From positions 27,079,032 to 27,143,031 of the forward strand of contig CM032125.1 in the NCBI GenBank assembly GCA_018894105.1: a stretch of 64,000 bases of DNA, in the 5' to 3' direction. Below are positions 49,875 to 60,723 of the stretch, piece after piece. Origin of the DNA: Jacaranda mimosifolia (Eukaryota; Streptophyta; Magnoliopsida; Lamiales; Bignoniaceae). The notes under the pieces are model-generated. The model saw only the letters and a program-made list of their open reading frames with translations. It had not been told where the DNA came from and did no database searches. The first letter of the stretch is position 1. Each line of letters starts with the position of its first letter. A program made the position numbers and the translations under genes.

Positions 49875-49949
49875 CGGGCCATTGACGACCTTTGTATCCC
49901 CCAACGAAGTGAAATTATGATACGGTCAAACCGCATGAAACAGACTGAA

Positions 49950-50480
49950 TCTTTCTCAAGTAGTTGACCTCGCAGTCGATAAAAGGCTTTACGCCGCCAA
50001 GTCGAGGCCCTTGCGCCGAAACCAAGTAGTCGACCCCGCAGTCGACAAAATTCTTTACGTCGCCAAGTCGAGGCCCTTGCGCCGAAACAAAGTAGTTGAC
50101 CTCGCAGTCGACAAAAGGCTTTATGCCGCCAAGTCGAGGCCCTTGCGCCGAGACTAAGTAGTCGACCCCATAGTTGACAAAAGGCTTTACGCCGCCAAGT
50201 CAAGGTCCTTGCGTCGAGACCAAGTAGTTGACCCCGCAGTTGACAAAAGGCTTTATGCCGCCAAGTCGAGGCCCTTGTGCCGAGACCAAGTAGTCGACCC
50301 CGCAGTCAACAAAAGGCTTTACGCCACCAAGTCGAGGCCCTTGCACCGAGACCAAGTAGTCGACCCCACAGTCGACAAAAGGCTTTTCGCAGCCAAGTTG
50401 AGGCCCTTGTGCCGAAACCAAGCAGCCGACTTCATAGTTCGCAAAATAGCCCTTCACGTCGCGAAGTCGAGGCCCACATG
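49950..50480 (+). repeat. 66-bp tandem repeats after pol
   Basis: About eight copies of a unit around CCAAGTCGAGGCCCTTG and GTAGTCGACCCCGCAGTCGAC. Starts of GTCGAGGCCC at 50001, 50067 and 50133 show an exact 66-bp period. Because 66 is a multiple of three, open frames with 22-residue repeats appear on both strands. Such blocks before the 3' LTR are known in Tat elements. Confidence 0.9.
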
Positions 50481-50948
50481 CCCAGTTAGTTAAAATGGTC
50501 AATTACAATTACAATGGTGATAAACATACCCTCCAATCATTAAGATCACTCGAAACTTAAACTCTAGCTATTATGCTAGCTAATTAATTACAACTTGCTT
50601 GACAAGAGTCGAGAATGAAACTAGGAAAGCATAGCTTTTATTTGACGAAAAACATGAACGAAAATTGCTTGCCACACTCGTGAGCGTTCATCCAAAAATT
50701 CCAACATGCAGAATAACAAACACTATAGTTAATACTTTTCAAAACACGTACACATCAACGAAAGCAATTTATAACAAAAGCAAGAAAAATTATGATCGAA
50801 ATTGGAGTAAAGGAAAACAGAAGTCATTATTCATCATTGGCAAAAAGCCTCATCGAGGTAACAATTCCACAATCGTTTAAAAAAAAAAAAGCCTCATCAA
50901 GGCATATGCATCTCATCAGAAAAACAAAGGCGAATAACAAAATCAGGC
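50481..50948 (+). other. AT-richer non-coding part of the Tat element
   Basis: This lies between the tandem repeats and the end of the antisense gene. It contains a poly-A run at 50880-50891. No coding sequence is supported. Confidence 0.5.
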
Positions 50949-52771
50949 CTAGCCAGAACTACCGACCTCTTCTACATCGGGAGCGGCGGCAGGAGCAGGA
51001 GCTGGAGTAGCGGATGGTCCGAGCTCAGGCGGGGCCATTGAAACAGGGATCGCGGCAATCACTGGTCGAGAAGGACCCGCTGAATCTTGTAAAAACTGCT
51101 GCTCTGGGATTAGGAAGTAGGAGGCGACATCAGCTCTCCCCTCTGACACGTCGAAGGCGAGGACGCCGGCGAATTCGAACTCCCGAGCGACCGCTTTCAA
51201 TTTTTTGTCAATTTCAGCCCATCTTCTCTCCTCGACAGTCAATTCGACCTCCGGTGCGCCTTCCACTTCGCTGGCCTCGACCACTGGCTCCTCCACATCG
51301 CCCTCTTCCTCGGGGTACGAATGCAGCTATTCGTCGAGTGCGTGGCTCATCCGCGACCGGTCCTCAGCCCGAAGGGCGTAGCCCAGAAATTGCATTTCTC
51401 AAAGGCATTCCGGGCATTGTCCAGCGAGAACATAACACTTGCATCTTGGAAGGTTGAACTGACCAAGAATTGTTGCACAGCTTCTCGGCGCACCTATGGC
51501 AATACCCGGTTGAACTCCGCCCGTGCCTTTGTCAAACATGTATTCCAGCCTGCTGATCAACCGGAATCATAGGCCACCTGTACATCCAGTTGCAGTTTCT
51601 TGACCGTGGCGTCCATCTTAGTCCTCTCCTAAACAGCAAGGATGACCTGCCCATCCTTCTGCTCCAGATCCTTGGTCAGTTGGCTGACCTGCTTTTCCAG
51701 CTCGTCAACCCGCATTTGAGAAGGCTCCAGTTGAACCTTCAAAGTCTCGGTGTCCCCGCTGCCCTTAAACTGCTCCCGATCAGCCAGGGCGAGCTCAGAT
51801 TGGCGGTAGAAATTGTAGCCCAGTTGCTCGACCTGAAACATAGAAGGCATTACCATCTGCTCGAGAAAAAGTGTAAACACACAAGAATAAAAGGTAGAAA
51901 ACCATACCATATTGGCGTGGTAGGCAAACTCTCGAAGGGTCGCAGACTGGCTCAGCCCCATAATCCTTTTCTGGTCAGCCAAGAACTGACACGCCATCAA
52001 CACCTTCAGAGGGGCCACCCCGGCTGGCCCCGCCGTGTCCATGCACATAGAATTGTGTACGATGGGGCTGGGCTCTGCCCCGAATCGAGGAGAGGGGAAC
52101 CTAGGTAAATTGAACAAGACGCCATCCCCTTGATCCCCAAAGAGATCATTCCCGGTCGGCGGCCCCGACATTGTTGCTTTCTCTTTGCCCCGCCTGGTAG
52201 CAGCTTTCTTGGGAGGAGGACCTTCCTGCTCGATCATGGGCCTCTTGCCCCAACCTACGGGGCTCTCGCTTGCGGCCGCTATAGCTCGACCAGGCGAGGG
52301 ACTCAGCGACGACGTGGGCCACTCGACGTGGCTCTTCGGCGGCAGCGGGTGCTCGACGAGCAGTTGTCTCCTGGCGGCGCTACTGATTCCGCTCTGCTCG
52401 AGCCAGCGTTTCAGCTCGTGATCTGTTCATAATTTCTACGCGATCTGCCAAACATCAAAATCAACAAAAGATCATAAACAAAGATTCATGCACGACATCA
52501 GAGATAAAAAATAACAAGACACACTCTCTCTACCTATTTGATAATTCGCAGGAAAATCTAATGGGGTCGGTGACAGTCCGGCCAATAGTAGATGCCTCTC
52601 CTCGATGAACAGTCGACCTCGCGAGGGGGGAATCTGGCTTGGCCCAGCTTCCTCCCCCCTGCGATTGCTGCTCGAGCTGCTGGAACTGGAATCGTCGCTC
52701 GATGACTCGCTCGACGACCTAGAAGCATACCTACTTCTATCGGACTGGGTGGCCTCACTGTCCCCCCCCCC
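50949..52771 (-). pseudogene. Antisense spliced gene of the Tat element, damaged
   Basis: On the minus strand an exon with serine runs (SSSESSSDDSSSSSSSS) and RLFIEERHLLLAGLSPTPLD ends at 52534 at a GT donor. The next begins at 52444 and joins in frame as ANYQIDRVEIMNRSRAETLA. A stop (52396-52394) and a frame change follow. The frame from 52237 (MIEQEGPPPKKAATRRGKEK) runs to ATLREFAYHANM, where a GT donor (about 51909) and AG acceptor (about 51837) remove a short intron and continue into VEQLGYNFYRQSELALADRE and a coiled-coil-like stretch (MRVDELEKQVSQLTKDLEQK). The last frame, 51296-50949, is acidic and ends in alanine/proline repeats. Additional antisense frames are known in Tat-lineage elements; their function is not established. 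The true start codon is unclear. Confidence 0.65.
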
Positions 52772-52958
52772 GACTACCCTAAAAGCTATACAATCCCAGC
52801 ATTATTCTCAAAGAAAATTAGAGGGCAGGAAGTAGAAGTGGAAGAACACTTACTGAATACAAAGACTAAACTCAGGAACTCTTGGAAGGGAGATGTTTGG
52901 ATACGAGCTCGACCAGATGCTAACACGGTAAAAGTAAAAATGGCCAGTTTACCGTGGG

Positions 52959-52966
52959 TATTTATA
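52959..52966 (-). promoter_or_regulatory. TATA box for the antisense gene
   Basis: The minus strand reads CTATAAATACCC, the same box and context as in the LTR promoter (44040) and the solo LTR. It points towards the antisense gene, with its first recognisable coding sequence about 200 bases downstream. Confidence 0.6.
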
Positions 52967-53140
52967 GGGAGAGAAGCGCAGCAAACCAAGCGTCCGCAAT
53001 AATGTCTGTAACCGCCACGCCGCCCCACGTGCGCTATGATGTAACCGCTCAATAAATGCGATGAACCTTGGTCAATCGTCACTAAAATTGATTCCGCTAC
53101 TTCCCAATGCTTATCGTCGAATCCTCGTTCAGCCTTGCGA

Positions 53141-53154
53141 AGTGGGGGGACTCA
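53141..53154 (+). other. Polypurine tract of the Tat element
   Basis: AGTGGGGGGA followed by CTCA lies directly before the 3' LTR, the position where plus-strand synthesis is primed. Confidence 0.7.
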
Positions 53155-53836
53155 TGATATGGGATAGCCCAAGTACCTAGGCCCAAACCAAGTTAGCCCA
53201 GTCAGGTGCCCAGGGCCCATGTGCCTCGTCGAGTTCACTTGACCAGGTCAACCCAGAGACGCAACGCCAGACCCATGGAATTCTTCGACCTGATTCTACC
53301 ATATTGAGGTCGATCCGGAGGTCGAGGACAGTACAGTACTCTGTCACTGCATTAAATACACTGACGGGCATCACGCCTCCGCATTAATGGCGCATGTCAT
53401 CCCCCTCACCGCTTGACACAACAGGCGCCGCTACAGTGTACTATCTTGACATTGAAACCTGAAAGGGTAGTTAGCTGGAGATATGCAAGGCAGGGAAATG
53501 ACTAATTACCCCTGGCCCAAGGCTAAAGGCCCGCTGGGTGTACCAGAGGCATCCCAGACCTTTCCTCAAAGGGAGAAGGATATAAATACCTTCACCCCAG
53601 CCTTCTAGAGGCATGCACTGGTATATACTCAAAAGCTCTTACTCCGCTGCTCGATATTTGAGGTCGATTACTACTGACTTGAGCGTCGGAGGGCCTAAGC
53701 CGAGGGCTCATCGGCTAGCCTAACGTTTATTGTGATTGTAGGATTCTTCCCTATCTAAGCAGGAATATAAACCTTTCAAGTCAAATCTTACCGGTATTCA
53801 AAGTCGGTTCCCTACCGGCCGATCGAACCCTCATCA
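53155..53836 (+). repeat. 3' LTR of the Tat element
   Basis: Partner of 43595-44297. It lacks about 20 bases around the 'gccaggccca' region, apparently lost between short direct repeats. It ends CCCTCATCA and is followed by CTAGG. Confidence 0.95.
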
Positions 53837-54076
53837 CTAGGTATATATTATTATATCATATATTATATTTATATATATAATATGTACAATAACATATATT
53901 TGGATTTGAATTATAAATAGATTGAATCGAGCAAAATTCATATTTACTCCATTTATTTCAAGTTACAAACATTTTTAATTAGATCATGTCTATTGAATTT
54001 TTTACCGATTAAAGATCCTAAACGATTGAAACGAATTCGAATCGAAATATGCTCCACTAACAACTAATACCTTTAG

Positions 54077-54455
54077 GGCTTGTTTGCTTCAACTGATTAT
54101 ACTTGATAGATGCATAACCACTCCTAATTTATTGTTTATTTGCCTTGATATAGGACCCATGATAAATCATTGGTCCTGTATTAAGTTGGAATATGAATCA
54201 AGAGGTGAAAAGCTTGATACATTTTTCTTGAGTTGAATAAGATTCAAAAAGACCAAATTACCCTTGAGTAGTATATAAAAAATATTAAAATAAATAATAA
54301 AAGGTTATAATCGTAAAATCATATGTTTTGTTTTAATTTAGTTTTTAGTTAATCTTACCAACCAAACATGAAATTATATTACTTTATCTTGATAAATTTA
54401 AAACATATCCATTTATTTGTATATCATTTATAATCACACCACTTCAAGCAAACTA
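54077..54455. mobile_element. MITE, sibling of 16824-17204
   Basis: Ends GGGCTTGTTTGCTTCAACTG and inverted TTAGTTTGCTTGAAGTGG. The interior runs collinear with the other copy. It lies directly beside the next element. Confidence 0.8.
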
Positions 54456-54456
54456 A

Positions 54457-55096
54457 TGGCTTGTTTACTTGGAGGGACGAGGCAAGATGAAGGCCTACAT
54501 CCTGCCTCATCTCATGTTTACTTTGAGTGATTGGAGCCCTGTATAAAGCTGTCGGCCCGCCACTGTGCTGTCAAAGTGAGTGATGAGTTATCCTACATTT
54601 GAGGTGGAATGGTTTTATCACTTGATTGGCGCCGCAACTTCAATTAATTTTCGGTTGTGGCGCCAATCAAAAAAATTTAAAATAATTACAAATTTTTAAA
54701 TATTAAAAATGTATTTATATTAAAATAATTAAAAGAAAAATCAATAGATATAATTTGTGTAAAGATATTGTATTGGAATGGAGAAAAAATAATTTCTTTA
54801 AGCTAAATAGAAAAAAGAAGAAATAGTTGGATGTGGTATTGACATGGATAAAAATTAATTCTTTTATGCTAAATAAAAAAATATTTAAATTATGGGTACT
54901 TTAGTCTTTTATAATTTATCCAAATTTTATAATTATGTTTATATAAGCATTCCCAATACAATAATCCAATTTTATCATTCATATTATCTTACAAAGTAAA
55001 CATTTAATCAAAAATATAAAATTATCCTAATCCTACTCTTCTTCCCTCATTTTATCCTATCACTCCATATTCCATATCACAAAATAAACGGGCTCT
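54457..55096. mobile_element. MITE with GCTTGTTTACTT ends
   Basis: Left TGGCTTGTTTACTTGGAGGG and inverted right AAGAGCCCGTTTATTTTGTG match imperfectly. Sub-terminal phrases 'cctcatctcatg' and 'cctatcactcc' resemble those of 40879-41855. Confidence 0.6.
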
Positions 55097-55287
55097 TAAG
55101 GATTTGTGAATTCCAAAAGGGCCCTCTCACTAAAGCATCAAATGTATTGGTGCTATTGGGACAGAACATTGGGCTATTTTTGGGCTCTCACATTTTTAGA
55201 GTTTAGACTTTATTAATCCAATTCGGGCTAGTCAATTCTTTCGTGCTTGTGAGTGAATTGTGGGTCCTCTGTATGACTTTCAAATAG

Positions 55288-55661
55288 GGATATAAATGAG
55301 TTGAATCAAGTTTTGGTCATTTTTTGAATTTGAATTTGAGCTCGACGAGCTAAGAAATTGAGACTCAAGTTTGGCTTGAGTTCTTTTTCGGACTCGACTT
55401 AATTTGTTAGGTTCGAATTTGTCATCAAATTATAGGTTTGAGCCTGAAAATTTAAATTATTTTATAAAAAAATTTAATTAATATATTTTATTATAATTTT
55501 TTATATATAAATATTATTTTTAAAAAAATATAGGCTCGTGAGCTGGTTCATAAACTTGCAAAACAAAAATTATTTGGTTCGAACTCGGCTCGAGGTTGAA
55601 TTTTTTGAACTTAAACTCAAATACTTTTTAAGTCAACTAATTAGGCTTGTGAGGTGGCTCA
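55288..55661. mobile_element. Repeat with GGATATAAATGAGTTGAA-type ends
   Basis: Left AGGGATATAAATGAGTTGAA and inverted right AAGGATGCAGATAAATTGAG pair imperfectly. The interior is built of 'gagctcg/ctcgag/ggctcg' phrases of a kind common in plant genomes. The class is undetermined. Confidence 0.45.
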
Positions 55662-56752
55662 ATTTATCTGCATCCTTACTTTAAGTGTGGACAGTTGTAG
55701 AGTTAAAACATTGTATATTGGAACCAATAAACTCAAATGGAACTTTTTTGTGTTCGATTTGGTGAAGTATTTGTCAATAGTTATGATCTTTCCTAAATAG
55801 TAAGAATGATAAATGCCAACTGAATATCTAAATGTCATTTTTCTTTTCTTTAAATGCAGCAAGATATATTATACCTAAAATTTTATGCTTGTTGCAATAT
55901 TTTAAGTCAGAATGAAATTTCTAAGAGATTTTAACATATCATAATATTTTTATTTTTCCTTAAAAATCCCCATTTTCAAGTTCAAAAAAATGGACGAAAT
56001 TATAGAAATTTCTTCTTGAAGCAACCATTTTTATGTCTACATCTTTTGATTGATCCATCAAAATATATTATTTTGATGAAGTGAGGCACATTTGCTAACA
56101 ATCCACAAAATGCTTACGAGCATACTGAGAATATAATCAACATATATCTATACTTTTTAATAGAGTATCAACCTTTTTTGCTGTGTTTTCAATTAATATT
56201 TTTTAAAATATCATCATTTATTATGTCTCAATTGTCATAACTATAATTCATGTATAATAAAGTAATTATCATTTACAATCTCATATCACCACTTTATCAT
56301 TTTTTTTTAATTTATCTAAAAGTTCAAATAAATGCATTGAAATTATTAGAAAAAAATTGTAGTATTGTATACAAAATAAATATATTCTTTTAATAATTTT
56401 ATAATATAAAATTTTAGCATATTGTGCCAAAATTGATTATATATATAAAGTCAATTCCTCAATTAATATTTAGACGACATAAAAATGAAGAGAGCAATTA
56501 TGCATGGGAAATAACATATGGTCAATCAACTCTTATAACCTCACAAAGAACCTAATTTTTTTTAAATGAAATAATTAAATACATAAAAATTGCATGCTTA
56601 AAAAAATCAACAATTTCTATTTGGAGTAATACCTAACTCATTTTCTTTTTCTATTTATCTATCAATTAATATTATATCAAATTTGTGACAAATTTCTGCA
56701 TAAACAAAAGGTGCCTAGTTCCCTAGGCAATTGAAAATAGTAATGTAGAGAG
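55662..56752. other. AT-rich 5' flank of the STR7-type gene
   Basis: It should contain the promoter. No clear TATA box or transposon end was recognised. Confidence 0.4.
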
Positions 56753-59546
56753 ATGGTTTCATTACCCCATGTTTCTATGCCCGCTCGCCCTCTTCTCTTC
56801 TACAGAAGAACAGCCTCAGTGACGGCACTCAGAATGCTATCTTCTTCTACCTCCTCACCAAACCCTAACCCCTCTCTCGCCATTGTCTATTCCTCCATGA
56901 GTAAACCCACTTCAGAAATACCCGCAAAACCCCAAAAGTTTCCTCTTTTTGCAGATTCTTCTCAATCCCTTTTCAATTCTCAATGCCCTGCGCTCTCCAG
57001 GAGCTTCGCTACCACCAGCAAGCCGATTCCGATTGGTGTGGGTGAATCCACTGGCGAAAGCGTGGAGTGTCCCTTGGTTGTGGTTTCTTTCTACAAGTTC
57101 GCTGATTTTCCAGACCATGCTGATTTGCGGAAGCCGTTGAAAGAGCTCTGTGAGCGGCTGGTAGTTTGTCTATTTTTATATTTTATCTAAATTTGTGTAG
57201 GCGTTTTCGTATTCAGAAGAAAATATTGAGACATGGAATTTTAGTTTTTTCTTGTTGAAGTTTAATTGTTTATGCCGCTGAAGAGAAGGAAATGTTGGGT
57301 TCTCTAGCAAATTGAATTGACTTTCCCTTGTGTATGTGATTCTTAGTGGGAGAAAATCAAGAGAAGATACTGACTGGCTTTCTGTATCAACTTTCTAAAA
57401 TTTTCATTAGTTTCTGCGGATTTTGTCTACTTAGTTACACTATAATTACTGGTTTTGTACAATTTATAGAAAAAGGAGGTAGAATGTTCTGATCGCAATA
57501 TCTAAGTGAAATCAGCTTTTTAGATGCAATAAGTTTGATAATAATGCCCCTTCACTCTTACCTTTCTAATTGTGCATCTTTGAGATAAATGTTTATTATG
57601 ACTGTATATTTTTGTATGATTCAACCCTCACTAAGCTGATACCCTCCAGCGTGTTTCAGGTGGCATTATTCTTGCACCAGAAGGAATCAATGGAAGCATA
57701 TGTGGAACCCGTAATGCTGTGGAAGAAGTGCTTACCTTCATTCAAGCGGATGACCGGTTGAAGGGCCTCAGGCGTGTTGAGTCGCCTGTAAGTCCAGAGG
57801 AAGAAGCTATTCACCATGGACATATGAGCAGTTCTCCTCTTGCTGCCGGAGAAGATGCTCCCTTCCGATGGGACCATGTGAGGGTCAAGCTGAAAAAGGA
57901 GGTAATCTTACTATCTGGAGCAATAAAATTTTCTTTCTTGAGTCAATCTAAAATTTGACTAGGAGCTACAACTTTCTGCGTTATTTGCAGATAGTGACAC
58001 TTGGAATGCCCTCTGTGTCACCGATTGAAAGAGTTGGCAAGTATGTGAGCCCCAAGGAGTGGAACAAACTGATCCGTGATCCAGATACGGTGAGCAGCTT
58101 CATCTCAATTGCATTCTTAGAAGATTTTGATATTTTTGTGATTTGATTTTGATTGAAGGTATAAAATGCGTGGTTGCGATGCTGAATAGTTTCACTTTGT
58201 TGAGATTTGAGGAACTGCTTAAGATTCCACCTCCTGTCCGAACATGTCCTTAAAATTTATTTAAATTTACCATGCTAAGGTGTGAAAATTGGGCTCCAAT
58301 TGAGAAGTCCAAATAGATTTTAGATCATGAGAAGAAGTGCAAACATCCATTATATACTACATGTAGAATTGCCCAAGATGCCACTTCCTGTCCTAACATG
58401 TCCTTCAAATTTATTTAAATTTACCATGCTAAGGTGTGAAAATTGGGCTTCAATAGGGAAGTCCAAAGAGAGTATAGATCATGCAATGAAGTCCAAACAT
58501 CCATTCTATACTACATATGCAGATATCTGGCCAAAATACACCTGACAATTTATATTGATTTAGGAATTTTACTTCAGAAGAATATTAGTTATTTTCTTCA
58601 AATCATTTGATTTGTAAACATCAATTTATAATCACAAGTTCAGACCATGATATTGCAACTTCAAACCACACAAATCTCTTGAATGTTTTTATCTATGAGT
58701 CCTTGCCTGTGATTGATTAACAATGGCCTTGTTTCTGTGAATTGTTTTCACAGTTTTCCTTATTTGCATTATGTAGCTATCATGGGATTTTTTCCTTTTG
58801 GCTTAAACTTGCACTGTTCAGGTGGTGATAGATGTACGCAATGATTATGAAACCAGAATAGGAAAGTTTAAGCGGGCAGTCAATCCATGTACAACAGCAT
58901 TCCGCGAGTTCCCATCATGGGTAGACGGACGATTCAAACTAAACAAACCAGATGACCAGGCTGAGCCTGCTGGCTCAACTCAAACCACACAAGCTGAGGA
59001 AACCGAAAACAAGACGCCACGAGTGGCAATGTACTGTACTGGTGGAATTCGATGTGAGAAAGCTTCAAGTTTTCTCCTAAGCAAAGGTTTCAAAGAGGTG
59101 AGCTTTTGTAACCAACTTCAGCGACATCTATGGAGGGGATGTTGTACTGATTCAACTGACATTTCCAGGTTTATCATCTACAAGGTGGTATTTTGAAGTA
59201 CCTTGAGGAAGTTCCCAAGCACGAGAGCCTTTGGGAGGGGGAGTGCTTTGTGTTTGACAAACGAGTCTCAGTCGAGCATGGGCTGGTGCAGGGGACTTAC
59301 AAACTATGCTACGGATGCAAGCAGCCGGTGAGCGATGCCGACATGGAGGCACTAGAATGGGAGTATGGGGTTTCTTGTCCATATTGCTACTACTCTAAGT
59401 CAGAAGAGGAGAAAGAGAGGGCAAGAGCTAGACAAAGGCAGTTTCAGAGATGGGGTATTATTGGCGGCCCAGATAAGGGCCGTAAACCAACTAGAACAAA
59501 GGAAAGCGAGGAGAGAAATGCTAAGCAGATGTCAAGCTCAATATAA
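56753..59546 (+). CDS. STR7: Rhodanese-domain sulfurtransferase, STR7-type (TrhO/UPF0176 family)
   Basis: Five exons, 56753-57160, 57650-57901, 57991-58089, 58822-59097 and 59169-59546, join through GT-AG introns to 470 residues. The first 60 or so residues are rich in Ser, Pro and Arg with few acidic residues, consistent with an organelle targeting peptide. An N-terminal TrhO-type domain follows ([20 protein letters not shown], then [11 protein letters not shown]). The rhodanese domain runs from about 254 ([16 protein letters not shown]) to about 375, with the active-site loop [12 protein letters not shown] and candidate catalytic Cys325. The C-terminus has two C-X2-C pairs (CYGCKQ, CPYC) that may bind zinc, then a basic tail. 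Bacterial relatives hydroxylate wobble uridine in tRNA; the plant function is not established. It lies next to QCR10, transcribed the same way. Confidence 0.92.
58219..58526 (+). repeat. 154-bp tandem duplication in intron 3 of the STR7-type gene
   Basis: CTGTCC(G/T)AACATGTCCTT occurs at 58234 and 58388. Both copies continue through ATTTATTTAAATTTACCATG, CTAAGGTGTGAAAATTGGGC and CAAACATCCATT. The copies differ at a modest number of sites. Confidence 0.9.
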
Positions 59547-60577
59547 AGGGTTTTCAGATTAGATTTTTCCAGGGAAGCTGATGTTAAATTTGGGACAAAC
59601 TTTGGTTTATTGCTTGAAAGAGGAGCTCATTCAACTTGTAACTTGAGATATTGCATATTTTGTAACTTCTATTACATGTTAGACTAGGCCACCTCTTGGT
59701 CTTGGTGGGTAAGCAATTCATTTATGGAGCATCAGAAGGTGACCCATTTTGATATTTAATGGACTGATAAGATTGGGGACATATATAAAATCATAAGTCA
59801 TTCTATCTACTCCTGAAATTCTAAGCAGAGGTCTTCATTAAATTATTTTTGTTTCGAGGATGTGTTTGACAATGACTGACTTTTCATGGCTGTTGAAGAT
59901 CATCTATGCTATTATCACTTAATATGTTTTTCAATTAGTTGACAAAATATATTCAATTTTTAACGAAAATGAGAGTTTTTTAAATTTTTTTCTCTCTGTC
60001 GGTGCTTTTTTCTCTAAATTTTTAATTTTTCTTATACTGTTTCACTTTTTGACAACTTTATTCTAGAACTTTGAATTAATACATAAAAATTATTAAAAAA
60101 AAGAGCATATAAGAACAATTTTTTTTTTTATACAATCTGTATGATAAAATTTTTAGCGCCCTCTTATATAAAATGTGTCAAAATTGTTAATATCATTAAA
60201 GCTTTCTTAAGTTGCATTTGTATGAAAGATTTCAATTTGGATTCAAATAAAGAACTTTAAATGAATTCACATTATATTTTAAATAGTATTTCATCATATA
60301 TTTCCCTTTACGAATACTTACCAAATTAGTACTTTTATAAAAGAATATGTAATATATTTAATATTTATTTATAATATAAAATAAAAAAAATCAAACTGAG
60401 AGTAATATGAAATTATTCAAATAAATTTCGATAAATTTATTACTATTTGATTCTAAATTCATCAAGCCAAACTCAACCTAAAATTTGTTATAAGAAAAAA
60501 AAATCATGAAATGCAATGCACCGAGAGTAAAATGGTAAAATACTAGTATGTATTTCTTTATTCTATTTGTGGCGAAA
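59547..60577. other. 3' flank of STR7-type gene and spacer to QCR10
   Basis: The first part should be the 3' untranslated region. The rest is AT-rich with no gene or element recognised. Confidence 0.45.
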
Positions 60578-60583
60578 TGGGCT
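60578..60583 (+). promoter_or_regulatory. Site II-like motif upstream of QCR10
   Basis: TGGGCT lies 141-146 bases before the start codon. TGGGCC/T site II motifs, bound by TCP factors, are known to be frequent in promoters of nuclear genes for mitochondrial respiratory proteins. Confidence 0.45.
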
Positions 60584-60698
60584 GGGTGGCGACCTGCTTT
60601 ATTTTCTAGGACAGTTCCCATTTCTCATTGTCGTATTTCACACACTGAATATACACAGCAACCGCAAGAGAAAAAGTCCAGAGCCAATCAATCAATCT

Positions 60699-60706
60699 AG
60701 GGTTTT
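60699..60706 (+). promoter_or_regulatory. Telo-box (inverted) just upstream of QCR10 start
   Basis: TAGGGTTT, the reverse of AAACCCTA, lies 18-25 bases before the ATG, probably within the 5' untranslated region. Telo-boxes often occur together with site II motifs in plant housekeeping promoters. Confidence 0.45.
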
Positions 60707-60723
60707 GTTGTTCTCCATCGATA

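Larger units (their letters stand above)
43595..53836 (+). mobile_element. Full-length Tat-lineage Ty3-gypsy retrotransposon, mutated
   Basis: LTRs of 703 and 682 bp begin TGATATGGGA and end CCCTCATCA. The 5-bp duplication CTAGG flanks the element (43590-43594 and 53837-53841). Order inside is primer site, gag, protease, reverse transcriptase, RNase H, a second RNase H, integrase, a 66-bp repeat block, an antisense gene and a polypurine tract. Gypsy domain order with two RNase H domains marks the Tat lineage. Many in-frame stops and some frameshifts show it cannot encode working proteins. The LTRs differ at scattered sites and by an internal deletion of about 20 bp, so it is not recent. Confidence 0.95.

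Noticed and set aside
50209..50502. Frames of about 94-100 codons on both strands after the Tat integrase
   Set aside because: They are readings of the 66-bp tandem repeat, present equally on both strands.
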